From JAOADN01 sp046155885 (GTDB taxonomy: Bacteria; Pseudomonadota; Alphaproteobacteria; Rhodobacterales; Rhodobacteraceae): 64,000 bases of DNA. The notes under the pieces were generated by a model. The model had not been told where the DNA came from, did no database searches, and saw nothing but the letters and a program-made list of their open reading frames with translations. Of this stretch, positions 53,096 through 61,111 are shown in pieces (positions within the stretch are counted from its first letter, which is position 1; each line of letters starts with the position of its first letter). Position numbers and translations under genes: made by a program. Where the stretch lies: NCBI GenBank assembly GCA_046155885.1, contig JBJXFU010000119.1, forward strand, positions 12,701 through 76,700. The letters are read 5' to 3'.

Positions 53096-54948
53096 TCGAC
53101 CGCCTCGCCAAGGCCTGCGTCGGCGCCGATGAAGCCGCCAGACTGCCGCGCCCAGAACCGCGCGTAAAGGCCGCCCTTCGTGATCAGTTGGGCATGCGAC
53201 CCCTGTTCCGCGATCCGCCCGTCTTCCAGCACCACGATCCGGTCCATGTGGGCGATGGTCGACAGCCGGTGCGCTATGGCGATGACGGTCTTGCCCTTCA
53301 TCATGCCGTAAAGCGTGTCCTGGATCGCCGCCTCGACCTCGCTGTCGAGCGCGCTTGTCGCTTCGTCGAGGACGAGGATCGGCGCGTCCTTCAGGACGAT
53401 GCGGGCGATGGCGACCCTTTGGCGCTGCCCGCCGGACAGCTTCACGCCGCGTTCGCCGACATGCGCGTCATAGCCCCGGCGGCCTTCGGGATCGACGAGA
53501 TCCAAGATGAAGTCATGCGCCTCGGCGCGTTTGGCGGCATCGACCATCTCGGCCTCGGTCGCTTCGGGGCGGCCGTAGAGGATGTTTTCCCGGATCGACC
53601 GGTGCAGGAGGCTGGAATCCTGCTGCACCATGCCAATTTTGGCGCGAAGGGTATCCTGCGCCACTTCCCGGATGTCCTGCCCGTCGATCAGGATGGCGCC
53701 GCGCTCGACATCATAGAACCGCAGGAAAAGCTTCACGAGGGTCGATTTGCCCGCCCCCGACCGGCCCACAAGCCCCACCTTCTCGCCCGGGCGGATGATC
53801 AGCGACACGTCCGCGAGGCCGCCGGAGCCCCGGCCGTAGTGGTGGCTGACGCCGCGCATCTCGATCCGGCCTTCGGTGAGACGCAGCGGTTTCGCCCCTT
53901 CACCGTCTGTCAGCGTCACCGGGGCGGCCACCGTTTCCATCCCCTCGGCGACGATGCCCAGCGACTGCACCAGAGTCGTCGTCGCCCACATGATCCAGTA
54001 GGTCATGTTGTTCAGCCGCAGCACCAGCGCGCTGGCCGCGGCAACCGTGCCGACGGTCGCGCTGCCGCCGTACCAGAGCCACATGGCCAGGCCAGTCACC
54101 GACACGATCAGCGCGCCGTTCAGAAGCGTCAGCATCACGTCCATCTTGGTGATGATCCGCATTTCGGCGTTCACCCTCTGCCGCCCGGTTTCGATCGCCT
54201 CGCGGGCGTGGCGGAGTTCAAGATCGTGATGTGCGAACATCTTCACCGAATGGATGTTTGTGTAGCTGTCCACCACGCGGCCCGTGATCGCCGAGCGCGC
54301 GTCGGATGCCGCCTGCGCCGCCGGGCCGGCGCGGCGGATCGTCCAGCGGATCAGGGCCAGGTAAAGGAGGATCCAGACGATCAGCGGCGCGACAAGCCGC
54401 GGGTCGGCGGACGACAGGAGCCAGAGCGACCCGATCAGGGTCGTCAGCGCGAAGGCGACGGCATCGAAGGTCTGGAACACCGCATCGGTCGCGGCCGAGG
54501 GAAGCTGCATGACCCGGTTGGCGATCCGGCCGGCGAAGTCGTCCTCGAACCAGCCGACGGGCTGGCGCAGCACGTGACGGTGCGCCCGCCAGCGGGCCAG
54601 CGCGGTGAAGCCCGGCATGATCGTGTTGTGCAGAAGCGCGACGCCGGCACCGGTCAGGAGCGGGCGGACGATGAGCACCACAAGTGCCGCGAAGATGAAC
54701 TCTGTCCCGTGGCGGGCCCAGACCTCGGACGGCGCTGCGCCGGCCAGAAGGTCGACCACGCGGCCGGTGTACCAGATCAGCGCCACATCGGCGAAGCCGG
54801 CAATGGCGGTGATGACCGTCGTCACGGCGAACACGCCGCGGAACGGCCGCGCATAGCCCAAAAGGAACGGCAGCACGCGGCGGGGCGGCGTGTTCGTCGC
54901 TTCGTAGGGCGAATAGGGGTCGACGAGGTTCTCGAAGAACCTGAACAT
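53092..54948 (-). CDS. ABC exporter half-transporter 1
   Basis: This is a 618-residue fused permease-ATPase and tandem partner of the following gene. The membrane domain begins after MFRFFENLVDPYSPYEATNTPP. The ATPase has GRSGAGKSTLVKLFLRFYD, KLSGGQRQRVAIARIVL and ILVLDEATSALDSE. Both halves keep consensus ATPase motifs, so neither site looks degenerate. Pairing by GTGA overlap supports a heterodimeric exporter. Confidence 0.9.
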   Translation of the reverse strand: MFRFFENLVDPYSPYEATNTPPRRVLPFLLGYARPFRGVFAVTTVITAIAGFADVALIWYTGRVVDLLAGAAPSEVWARHGTEFIFAALVVLIVRPLLTGAGVALLHNTIMPGFTALARWRAHRHVLRQPVGWFEDDFAGRIANRVMQLPSAATDAVFQTFDAVAFALTTLIGSLWLLSSADPRLVAPLIVWILLYLALIRWTIRRAGPAAQAASDARSAITGRVVDSYTNIHSVKMFAHHDLELRHAREAIETGRQRVNAEMRIITKMDVMLTLLNGALIVSVTGLAMWLWYGGSATVGTVAAASALVLRLNNMTYWIMWATTTLVQSLGIVAEGMETVAAPVTLTDGEGAKPLRLTEGRIEMRGVSHHYGRGSGGLADVSLIIRPGEKVGLVGRSGAGKSTLVKLFLRFYDVERGAILIDGQDIREVAQDTLRAKIGMVQQDSSLLHRSIRENILYGRPEATEAEMVDAAKRAEAHDFILDLVDPEGRRGYDAHVGERGVKLSGGQRQRVAIARIVLKDAPILVLDEATSALDSEVEAAIQDTLYGMMKGKTVIAIAHRLSTIAHMDRIVVLEDGRIAEQGSHAQLITKGGLYARFWARQSGGFIGADAGLGEAVE

Positions 54949-54973
54949 GGCCGGGCCTTTCGGATACCTTTCC

Positions 54974-55002
54974 GTTATAGTCCGAAGCGGGGTGGAGGGA
55001 AA
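54974..55002 (-). promoter_or_regulatory. Possible promoter of the ABC pair
   Basis: On the minus strand TTTCCC at 54997-55002, 17 bases, TATAAC at 54974-54979, about 26 bases before the start at 54948. The -10 is good and the -35 weak. Confidence 0.4.
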
Positions 55003-55038
55003 CTGCCCGGCCGCCTGGAAAACCCGCCGGATCGCGCC

Positions 55039-56178
55039 TCAGCCCAGCAGATCGCCGCGCGAAAGGCGAAAGCCCGAGGCGATCCAGCGCGCTTCGAGAT
55101 CGGCCAGACGCTGGCCCAGGGCTTTTCCCGAAAGCGGCGCCAAGTCGGCCGCGGCCACCGGGAACCGCGCCGCCGCCCCCCGCCGGACCTCGGCTTCCCA
55201 GCCTTCCGGCGGAGACGCGCCCGAAAGGGCGGCCCGAGCCAGCACCGCGTCCGCGCCCTCTTCCGCGCCGAAGCGATAGCCGAGCGCGGCCGGGCCTTCA
55301 TCCGACCCAGTACCGGCCCGGATGCGGCCCAGCCGCTTTGCCTCGCCGCGCGACAGGCGAAGCGCTTGCGGCTCGCCGGCGGCGCCGAGAACGGCCAGCC
55401 GGCGAAGCCAGCGCAGGGGAACCGGCCCTTCGATGTGCACCAGGACCGGCAGGAAGCGTGCATCCGCGCCCGGGAGGACGCGCGTCAGCACGCCCGCCGC
55501 CTGCATCGCCGAGACCGCGGGCGAGGGATCGGGCGCGGCGAGCAGTTTGCGCATCTCCTGCCCCACCCGTTCGCGCGAAAGCCCGGAGATGCCCTCCGCC
55601 AGCGCCGCACAGGCGGCAAGGGATTCCGCGTCCGGCCCCCCGGCCGGGTCGCCGTAGACGGCGTGGAAGCGGAAAAAGCGGAGGATGCGCAGATAGTCCT
55701 CGCGGATACGCGCCTGCGGGTCGCCCACGAAACGCACCCGCCGCGCCCGAAGGTCGCCGATGCCGCCCACCGGGTCGAGCACGGTGCCGTGGCGGTCCGC
55801 GTAGAGGGCGTTCATGGTGAAATCGCGGCGCGCGGCGTCGTCTTCGAGCCGTTCGGAGAACGCGACCTTTGCGCGCCGGCCGTCGGTTTCCACGTCGCGG
55901 CGGAAGGTCGTGACTTCATGCGGGTGACCGCCGGCGATGACCGTGACGGTGCCGTGGTCGATTCCGGTAGGAACCACGCGCAGGCCGGCGCGGCCGGCAA
56001 GATCGGCCACCTCTTCCGGGCGCGCGCTGGTGGCGATGTCGATATCGGTGACGGGCAGTCCCATGAGGTCGTTGCGCACGCAGCCGCCGACCGGCAAGGC
56101 CCGATGCCCGCCCGCCTCGATCGCGCGCAGAACCGTCTGGACGCGATCTTCCGTGAGCCAGTCGCCCCTGATCCGCAT
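55039..56178 (-). CDS. cca: CCA tRNA nucleotidyltransferase/poly(A) polymerase family
   Basis: This is a class II nucleotidyltransferase, 379 residues, that adds or repairs CCA ends of tRNA. The active site is LPVGGCVRNDLMGLPVTDIDIATSARPEEV with the D-x-D metal ligands, and RRDFTMNALYAD and DYLRILRFFRFHA follow. The short C-terminal region is Ala/Arg-rich, as in other alphaproteobacterial forms. Because the tRNA-Leu in this window encodes CCA, a repair role is likely at least for that tRNA. Confidence 0.92.
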   Translation of the reverse strand: MRIRGDWLTEDRVQTVLRAIEAGGHRALPVGGCVRNDLMGLPVTDIDIATSARPEEVADLAGRAGLRVVPTGIDHGTVTVIAGGHPHEVTTFRRDVETDGRRAKVAFSERLEDDAARRDFTMNALYADRHGTVLDPVGGIGDLRARRVRFVGDPQARIREDYLRILRFFRFHAVYGDPAGGPDAESLAACAALAEGISGLSRERVGQEMRKLLAAPDPSPAVSAMQAAGVLTRVLPGADARFLPVLVHIEGPVPLRWLRRLAVLGAAGEPQALRLSRGEAKRLGRIRAGTGSDEGPAALGYRFGAEEGADAVLARAALSGASPPEGWEAEVRRGAAARFPVAAADLAPLSGKALGQRLADLEARWIASGFRLSRGDLLG

Positions 56179-56180
56179 CG

Positions 56181-56813
56181 TCAGCCCCGGCCCTGTCCGG
56201 CCATCCGGTCGGCCAGCGCCCGCAGGATACGCGCTGTCGCCCCCCAGATGTAGTAGGGCCCATAGGGCACCGTGTAGTAGCGCCGGTCCTGCCCCCGCCA
56301 GCGCCGGGTTTCGATGCGGAAACTCGCGGGATCGGTGAGGAACGCGAGCGGAACCGTGAACACCTCGTCCACTTCGCCGGCTTCGGGAACAGGGTCGAAT
56401 CCGGCCCGGACCCGCGCCAGAACCGGGGTCACGCGGAACCCGGTGACGGTTTCGTGCGGCGGGAATGTTCCGAGGACTTCGACGTTTTGCGGGTGAAGGC
56501 CGATTTCTTCCTTCGCCTCGCGCAGCGCGGCCGCCACTTCGTCGGCGTCGCCGGGATCGACCTTGCCGCCCGGGAAGGCGATCTGCCCGGGGTGGTGCTT
56601 GAGCCCGGAAGCGCGTTTGGTCAGGATCACCGTCGCTCCGGCCGGCCCGGCCAGGAACGGCACCAGCACGCCGGCGTTGCGCAGCGATCTTCCCGGCGGC
56701 AGAACGAACCCCGGGTTCAGATCGTAGTCGGAACTCGGACGGCCAGGCCGGGAAAGCGCAGCGCGGACCGGTTCCAGCGGATCGCCGGCGGCGGGATCAG
56801 GCAGGCCGCACAC
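56181..56813 (-). CDS. Nudix CoA pyrophosphatase
   Basis: This is a 210-residue Nudix enzyme of the CoA diphosphatase group. The family signature before the Nudix box is ILTKRASGLKHHPGQIAFPGG, and the box continues KVDPGDADEVAAALREAKEEIG. The GTG start at 56813 overlaps the end of hslO by 17 bases, with a strong GGAGG upstream inside hslO. It is followed by cca after two bases, so the three form one unit. Confidence 0.9.
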   Translation of the reverse strand: MCGLPDPAAGDPLEPVRAALSRPGRPSSDYDLNPGFVLPPGRSLRNAGVLVPFLAGPAGATVILTKRASGLKHHPGQIAFPGGKVDPGDADEVAAALREAKEEIGLHPQNVEVLGTFPPHETVTGFRVTPVLARVRAGFDPVPEAGEVDEVFTVPLAFLTDPASFRIETRRWRGQDRRYYTVPYGPYYIWGATARILRALADRMAGQGRG

Positions 56814-57798
56814 GCGCCCCCTCCGCTTCGAAGCCCAGCGTCGCGGGGTCGAACTCGTAGTGGGCGCCGCAGAACTGGCAATCGGCCGTGACGATGCCTT
56901 CGTCGGTGGTCATTTTCCGGATGTCCTTGGCCGAATAGATGGACAGGCTCTGCCGGACCTTGTCGTCCGAGCAGGTGCAGCCGAACTGCACGGCCTGGCT
57001 GTCGAAGACCCTCGGGCGTTCCTCATGGAAAAGCCGGACCAGCAGATCGGTCGGCTGTACGGTGGGGCCGATGAGCTCGAGCTCTTCGACGGTATCGAGA
57101 AGCAGGTTGGCGCGGGTCCAGTTTTCGCCGTCCTCGCCATCGAGGATATCGCCGGCCGTCAGCAACCCGCCTTCGCCGCTGCCCCCGTCGCCCTTCGCGA
57201 AGGGCGAGGCCTTGGGCATGTGCTGGAGCATCACGCCCCCGGCCCGCCAGTGTTCGGGTCCGCCCGGCAGGCGCGACCGGCCATGCGCCAGGGCAAAGCG
57301 GGTGGGAAGCTGTTCGGACTGGGCGAAGTAGGTTTCGGCGCAGGCGGAAAGCGATCCGCCGGACAACGGCGTAATGCCGCGATAGGGCACCGTCCCGGCG
57401 CCCTGGTCGATGAGGATCGCAAAGTAGCCGTTGCCGATCAGGGCGAACGGCTTGTCGTGTTCCGCAAGCCGCTCGCGGTCGAAGCTCGCCCAGGCGCGGA
57501 TGCGGGCCGAGCTGCCATCGTCCTGGGGTCCGTAGTAGTCGGTGGCGAGTATGCGGACCGGCCCGTCGCCGCGCACCTGCAGCGACAGCTTCCACCGGAG
57601 CTTGATCGTCTGGCCGATCAGCGCGGTCAGCAGCGCGACTTCCGAAACCAGCGCCTCGACCGGCGCGGGGTAGTCGTGCTGGGAAAGGATCCTGTCGAGC
57701 GCGCCATCGAGCCGCGCGACGCGCCCGCGGATGTCGGACCGGTCGAGCTGGAAGGGCAGCACGGTATCGTCCCAGGCGATCTGGACCAGACTTGTCAT
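56797..57798 (-). CDS. hslO: Redox-regulated chaperone Hsp33
   Basis: This is a holdase chaperone activated by oxidation and unfolding. The 333-residue protein ends with the zinc-binding switch: FGCTCSDDKVRQSLS...TADCQFCGAHYEF gives CXC and CXXC cysteines spaced by about 30 residues. The N-terminal domain has VSEVALLTALIGQTIKLRWKL. Start at 57798. A linker insertion (FAKGDGGSGEGG) near residue 210 is lineage-specific. Confidence 0.94.
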   Translation of the reverse strand: MTSLVQIAWDDTVLPFQLDRSDIRGRVARLDGALDRILSQHDYPAPVEALVSEVALLTALIGQTIKLRWKLSLQVRGDGPVRILATDYYGPQDDGSSARIRAWASFDRERLAEHDKPFALIGNGYFAILIDQGAGTVPYRGITPLSGGSLSACAETYFAQSEQLPTRFALAHGRSRLPGGPEHWRAGGVMLQHMPKASPFAKGDGGSGEGGLLTAGDILDGEDGENWTRANLLLDTVEELELIGPTVQPTDLLVRLFHEERPRVFDSQAVQFGCTCSDDKVRQSLSIYSAKDIRKMTTDEGIVTADCQFCGAHYEFDPATLGFEAEGARVRPA

Positions 57799-57875
57799 GG
57801 GGTTCCCTTCCGGCGAGGGCCGTTGCATATCGCCGGAGTCGCAAAAGGGCAACCCGAAGGGCGAGGAGTGGGCGG

Positions 57876-58358
57876 ATGATCCCCCGGTTCGGTGACGTTC
57901 CAAGGCCAGGACAAGGCTACATAAGGCGGCCGGGGGTCTATGCGATCCTGATGCGCGGCGGAGAGGTTCTGGTCACCCACCAGGCCGAGCCCGTTCCGGA
58001 AATCCAGCTTCCCGGCGGCGGCATCGACCCGGGCGAATCGCCGTTTCGATCCCTGCGCCGCGAGGTGATGGAGGAAACCGGCTGGACGGTTTCAGCTGCC
58101 GTCCGGCTGGGCGCCTACCGCCGCTTCACCTGGATGCCGGAGTACCGCATCTGGGCCGAGAAGATCTGCCAGGTGTTCCTGGCCCGCCCCGGCCGCCGGG
58201 TCGGGCCGCCGACGGAACGCGGCCACACCGCGCTGTGGCTTCCGGCCGAACTCGCCCTGGCGTCGCTCGCATCGGAGGGCGATCGGTGGTTTCTGGCCCG
58301 GCAGCTTGCCCCGGCCGGGGGCGGAGGGCGGGCACGGCCCCTGTTCAGGCGTCTTTAG
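57876..58358 (+). CDS. Nudix hydrolase
   Basis: This is a 160-residue Nudix protein of unknown substrate. The box is GGGIDPGESPFRSLRREVMEETGW, and it contains a GPP-T-E-R-GHTALWLP tail region. The start MIPRFGDVPRPGQGYIRR at 57876 follows GGAG. It diverges from hslO and converges with the RbaY-like gene, whose 3' end it overlaps by 14 bases. Confidence 0.85.
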   Translation: MIPRFGDVPRPGQGYIRRPGVYAILMRGGEVLVTHQAEPVPEIQLPGGGIDPGESPFRSLRREVMEETGWTVSAAVRLGAYRRFTWMPEYRIWAEKICQVFLARPGRRVGPPTERGHTALWLPAELALASLASEGDRWFLARQLAPAGGGGRARPLFRRL

Positions 58359-59613
58359 GCCCGGCGAATTCGAAGAGCACGCCCGAGATATCGTCGCCGA
58401 GATCTTCCCCGGTGAAGGCCGATATCTCCCAATAGAGCCATTCCAGGAAATCCGGCCCGCCCAGATCGGGCTTGCGCGCGAGGATCTGGGAAAGGCCGGC
58501 TTCGCCCAGCTGGCCCAAAGAGCGGCCCTCGGCCTCGATGATGCCGTCGGACATCAGGAAGAGCTTGTCGCCGGGGAGCAATCTGGTGCCGAAGCCTTCG
58601 AAGGCCGCATCCGGAAACATCCCGAGCGGCAGGCCGCCCTGGCCGATGAATTCCGCCCGACCGTCGGCGCGGAGGACCGCCGGATGGGGATGGCCAGCCT
58701 GCACCATCTCTACCGCGCCGGACACCAGGTCGATATCCGCGTAGGCCATCGTGAAGTAGCTGTCGGTCTGCATCTCTTCGATGACGATCCGGTTGAGCTG
58801 GGCGGCGAATTCCGCCGGTGGCCGCGCGTCGTAGATGCCGAGGTCGGACTGCACGAGCGCCAGGTTCTGTTCTGGCGACGTGCCCGAAAGGTACCCGGCC
58901 AGCCGCGCTGCCATCAGCGCGGATGCGATCCCGTGCCCGGCGACGTCGATCGCGAAGGCGCCGACGCGCCGCGCGTTGATCGGGAAGAACCCGACGAGGT
59001 CGCCGCCGACATGGCCGCTGGGCCGCAGAAGCAGGCTGATCTGCGAATTGCCGAATTCGCGGTGGCGATCGCGGATGAGGCTTTGCTGCAGCTTCCGCGC
59101 CTCGATCAGGTCATTGTTGATCGCCTCGTGCAGCCGGCGCATTTCGTCGAGGGTGTCGGTGAGCAGCCGGTTCTTCTCGGACAGTTCCCGTTCCATCCTC
59201 ACGATGCGTTCGCCGGCCGAAACGCGTGCCCGGAGCTCGTCGCCGCTGACCGGCTTGGTCAGGAAGTCGTCGGCCCCTACGTCGAGGCCCTGCGCGATGT
59301 CGGCCTTTTCGGACTTCGACGTGACCAGGATGAAGTAGACATAGCGCGGCAGGTCCAGCCGCCGCAGCGCCAGACAGAATTCGAGCCCCGAAAGTCCCGG
59401 CATCATCCAATCCGAAATCACCAGGTCCGGCGGATTTTCGCGGCAAAACGCAAGCCCGGCATCGCCTGAATCGGCTTCGGCGACTTCGAATCCGGTTCGT
59501 TCGAGCAGGCTGCGCAGCAGGTGGCGCTGCAGGCGGCTGTCATCGACGACAAGCACGCGGCAGGCCCGCCGGGGGCCGGATGCCGCGCCCTGACTGGCAA
59601 GGACCGGAGGCAT
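58345..59613 (-). CDS. Response regulator with PP2C phosphatase output (RbaY-like)
   Basis: This is a 422-residue protein. The receiver domain (residues about 20-140) has the phospho-acceptor Asp in DLVISDWMMPGLSG and Lys in FLTKPVSG. A coiled segment (RMERELSEKNRLLTDTLDEM) links it to a SpoIIE/RsbU PP2C domain with GGDLVGFFP, AIDVAGHGIASALM, LFLMSDGIIEAEG and GDDISGVLFEF. In Rhodobacter capsulatus, RbaY acts in a partner-switching system with RbaV and RbaW. The dependence on a nearby Hpt protein is inference. Confidence 0.85.
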   Translation of the reverse strand: MPPVLASQGAASGPRRACRVLVVDDSRLQRHLLRSLLERTGFEVAEADSGDAGLAFCRENPPDLVISDWMMPGLSGLEFCLALRRLDLPRYVYFILVTSKSEKADIAQGLDVGADDFLTKPVSGDELRARVSAGERIVRMERELSEKNRLLTDTLDEMRRLHEAINNDLIEARKLQQSLIRDRHREFGNSQISLLLRPSGHVGGDLVGFFPINARRVGAFAIDVAGHGIASALMAARLAGYLSGTSPEQNLALVQSDLGIYDARPPAEFAAQLNRIVIEEMQTDSYFTMAYADIDLVSGAVEMVQAGHPHPAVLRADGRAEFIGQGGLPLGMFPDAAFEGFGTRLLPGDKLFLMSDGIIEAEGRSLGQLGEAGLSQILARKPDLGGPDFLEWLYWEISAFTGEDLGDDISGVLFEFAGPKDA

Positions 59614-59756
59614 GACGGTCAACCTGATCGCACCGTGCACATTCTTCGCCCGTTGATAGCCCGCGCGCGATTAACATCGGCTGAAGCCGCGACGCCCTTA
59701 ACCGGCGACTTACCGTGGCCGGTCTATGCTCCGGCTGAAGGAAAGGCGGTGGTCCG

Positions 59757-60083
59757 ATGATCGACTGGGCGCGCGTTGAAGAGCTGAAAGATGAAATCGG
59801 GGCCGACAGTCTGGACGAAGTGGTCGAACTTTTTCTTGACGAGGTCGAAGCTGTCCTCATGCGCCTTGGGGAACCCGGCTCGCTTGGGGCGGATCTGCAC
59901 TTCCTTAAGGGAAGCGCCGCCAACCTCGGTTTCGAAGCCTTCCGCGGACTGTGCGCCGAAGGCGAGACGCTTGCCGCGAAGGGCGACGGCGGGCGGATCG
60001 AAATCGGGCATGTCATTGCGACCTACGCCGCCTCGAAGCAGCGGTTTCTGGCCGGGCTGGCGCCGGCGGCGCGCGGGAGCTGA
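59757..60083 (+). CDS. Histidine phosphotransfer (Hpt) domain protein
   Basis: This is a 108-residue helical phosphotransfer protein. The phospho-accepting His is in DLHFLKGSAANLGFEAFR, the classic H-x-L-K-G motif, near residue 49. It diverges from the RbaY-like regulator across 143 bases. It may relay a phosphoryl group to that receiver. No histidine kinase is nearby. Confidence 0.9.
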   Translation: MIDWARVEELKDEIGADSLDEVVELFLDEVEAVLMRLGEPGSLGADLHFLKGSAANLGFEAFRGLCAEGETLAAKGDGGRIEIGHVIATYAASKQRFLAGLAPAARGS

Positions 60084-60152
60084 CAGCGGCCGGGGTGGCC
60101 TGGGCCATAGTCCTGCCAGATTGTTGGCGTTTTCTCCGCAGCCGGGGGTGTC

Positions 60153-60171
60153 GGTCCGCGCGCGGCGGACC
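60153..60171 (+). promoter_or_regulatory. Hairpin before the coiled-coil protein gene
   Basis: GGTCCGC and GCGGACC form a 7-bp stem around GCGCG, 19 bases before the ATG at 60190 and 70 bases after the Hpt stop. It has no T-run. It could be a leader structure or an end to the Hpt message. Confidence 0.4.
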
Positions 60172-60189
60172 AATCGCGGGGATGTTCGC

Positions 60190-60981
60190 ATGAAGTCTGC
60201 CAAGTCACTTGCCCTGATGGTGGGCATTGCGGCGTTCGCTTTGTCACCCTTCGCCGTGGACCTGCCGTTCGCGGGGTCGGGTCCGGCCTTTGCCAAGGGC
60301 AACGGCGGTGGGAACGGCGGTGGGGGTAACGGCAATGGTAATGCCGGCGGCAATGGAAACGGCAACGCCGGCGGCGCCAAGAGCGCTTCGGCGGCCAGCT
60401 CCGGGTCCGGCACGGCCGGTGCGAAGAATCACGGCGCGATCGCCTCGGAGCTGAAGGGGCTGAACGCCTATCACGCCAGCGCCCAGGCCTTCGCCAACGC
60501 CTCGCCGAACAGCCAGGTGGGGCGGATCGCCGCTTACCGCGAGGCGGCGGTCGCCACGCAGGAAGCCCAGGCCGCCGCTGACGAGGCGCAATCGGCGCTC
60601 GATACCGCGAACGGGGCTCTGACCGACCTCAACTCCCAGCTTTCCGACCTGGTCGCCGGGTACACCGGTCGGACCAGCGCAGAGGTACAGGGAGACATCG
60701 GCGCGCTCGATCCTGCGGCGCCCGACTATGCCGACCAGCTTGCGGCCCTGACCGCCGAGCAGGATGCGGCGACGTCGTTCGAAGCGGCGAAGACCGGGCT
60801 GGAAACGCAGATCGCCGACGCGGCCGCCGACGCGGCCGGCGCGCAGGCGGCCTACGACACCGCCGCGGCCGAAGCCGAAGCGGCCGCGCAGGTCGAGGAC
60901 GCGGCGCTGACGACCGCCTCGAACGGGCGGACGATTTCGGACGAAGCGCTGGCCTACCTGCGCGAACAGCTCGGGCTCTGA
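60190..60981 (+). CDS. Exported Gly/Asn-rich, Ala-rich coiled-coil protein
   Basis: This 263-residue protein of unknown function starts with a signal peptide (MKSAKSLALMVGIAAFALSP...GPAFA). A low-complexity Gly/Asn segment (residues about 36-62) follows, then a conserved-looking helix (HGAIASELKGLNAYHASAQAF) and a long Ala/Gln/Asp-rich coiled coil to the end. The composition suggests a secreted structural or matrix protein. It lies between Hpt and argG and ends before a very strong hairpin. Confidence 0.75.
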   Translation: MKSAKSLALMVGIAAFALSPFAVDLPFAGSGPAFAKGNGGGNGGGGNGNGNAGGNGNGNAGGAKSASAASSGSGTAGAKNHGAIASELKGLNAYHASAQAFANASPNSQVGRIAAYREAAVATQEAQAAADEAQSALDTANGALTDLNSQLSDLVAGYTGRTSAEVQGDIGALDPAAPDYADQLAALTAEQDAATSFEAAKTGLETQIADAAADAAGAQAAYDTAAAEAEAAAQVEDAALTTASNGRTISDEALAYLREQLGL

Positions 60982-60998
60982 CCTTCGCGCTTTCCAGA

Positions 60999-61030
60999 CG
61001 GGAACGGGCGGCTTCGCCCGCCCGTTCCCG
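60999..61030 (+). terminator. Strong hairpin terminator after the coiled-coil gene
   Basis: A perfect 13-bp stem (60999-61011 with 61018-61030) closes a 6-base loop, 18 bases after the stop. Only ATT follows, so it is a hairpin with a short U-tract, likely a terminator or a 3' stabiliser. Confidence 0.7.
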
Positions 61031-61111
61031 ATTGCGCCCCCACGCATCGCTTGCCCGCGTCCGGCGAACCCGCTATCCGCAGGCGCGGCCCGGACCCTGT
61101 GGGAGATCGCG

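Noticed and set aside
52921..56253. 1110-codon plus-strand open frame opposite the ABC pair and cca
   Set aside because: It spans three well-defined genes on the other strand and has Arg/His/Gln-rich shadow composition.
59614..59756. CtrA-type boxes (TTAA repeats) between the RbaY-like and Hpt genes
   Set aside because: TTAAC occurs twice but the spacing is 8 bases or far off, not the 7 of TTAA-N7-TTAA. Too weak to call.
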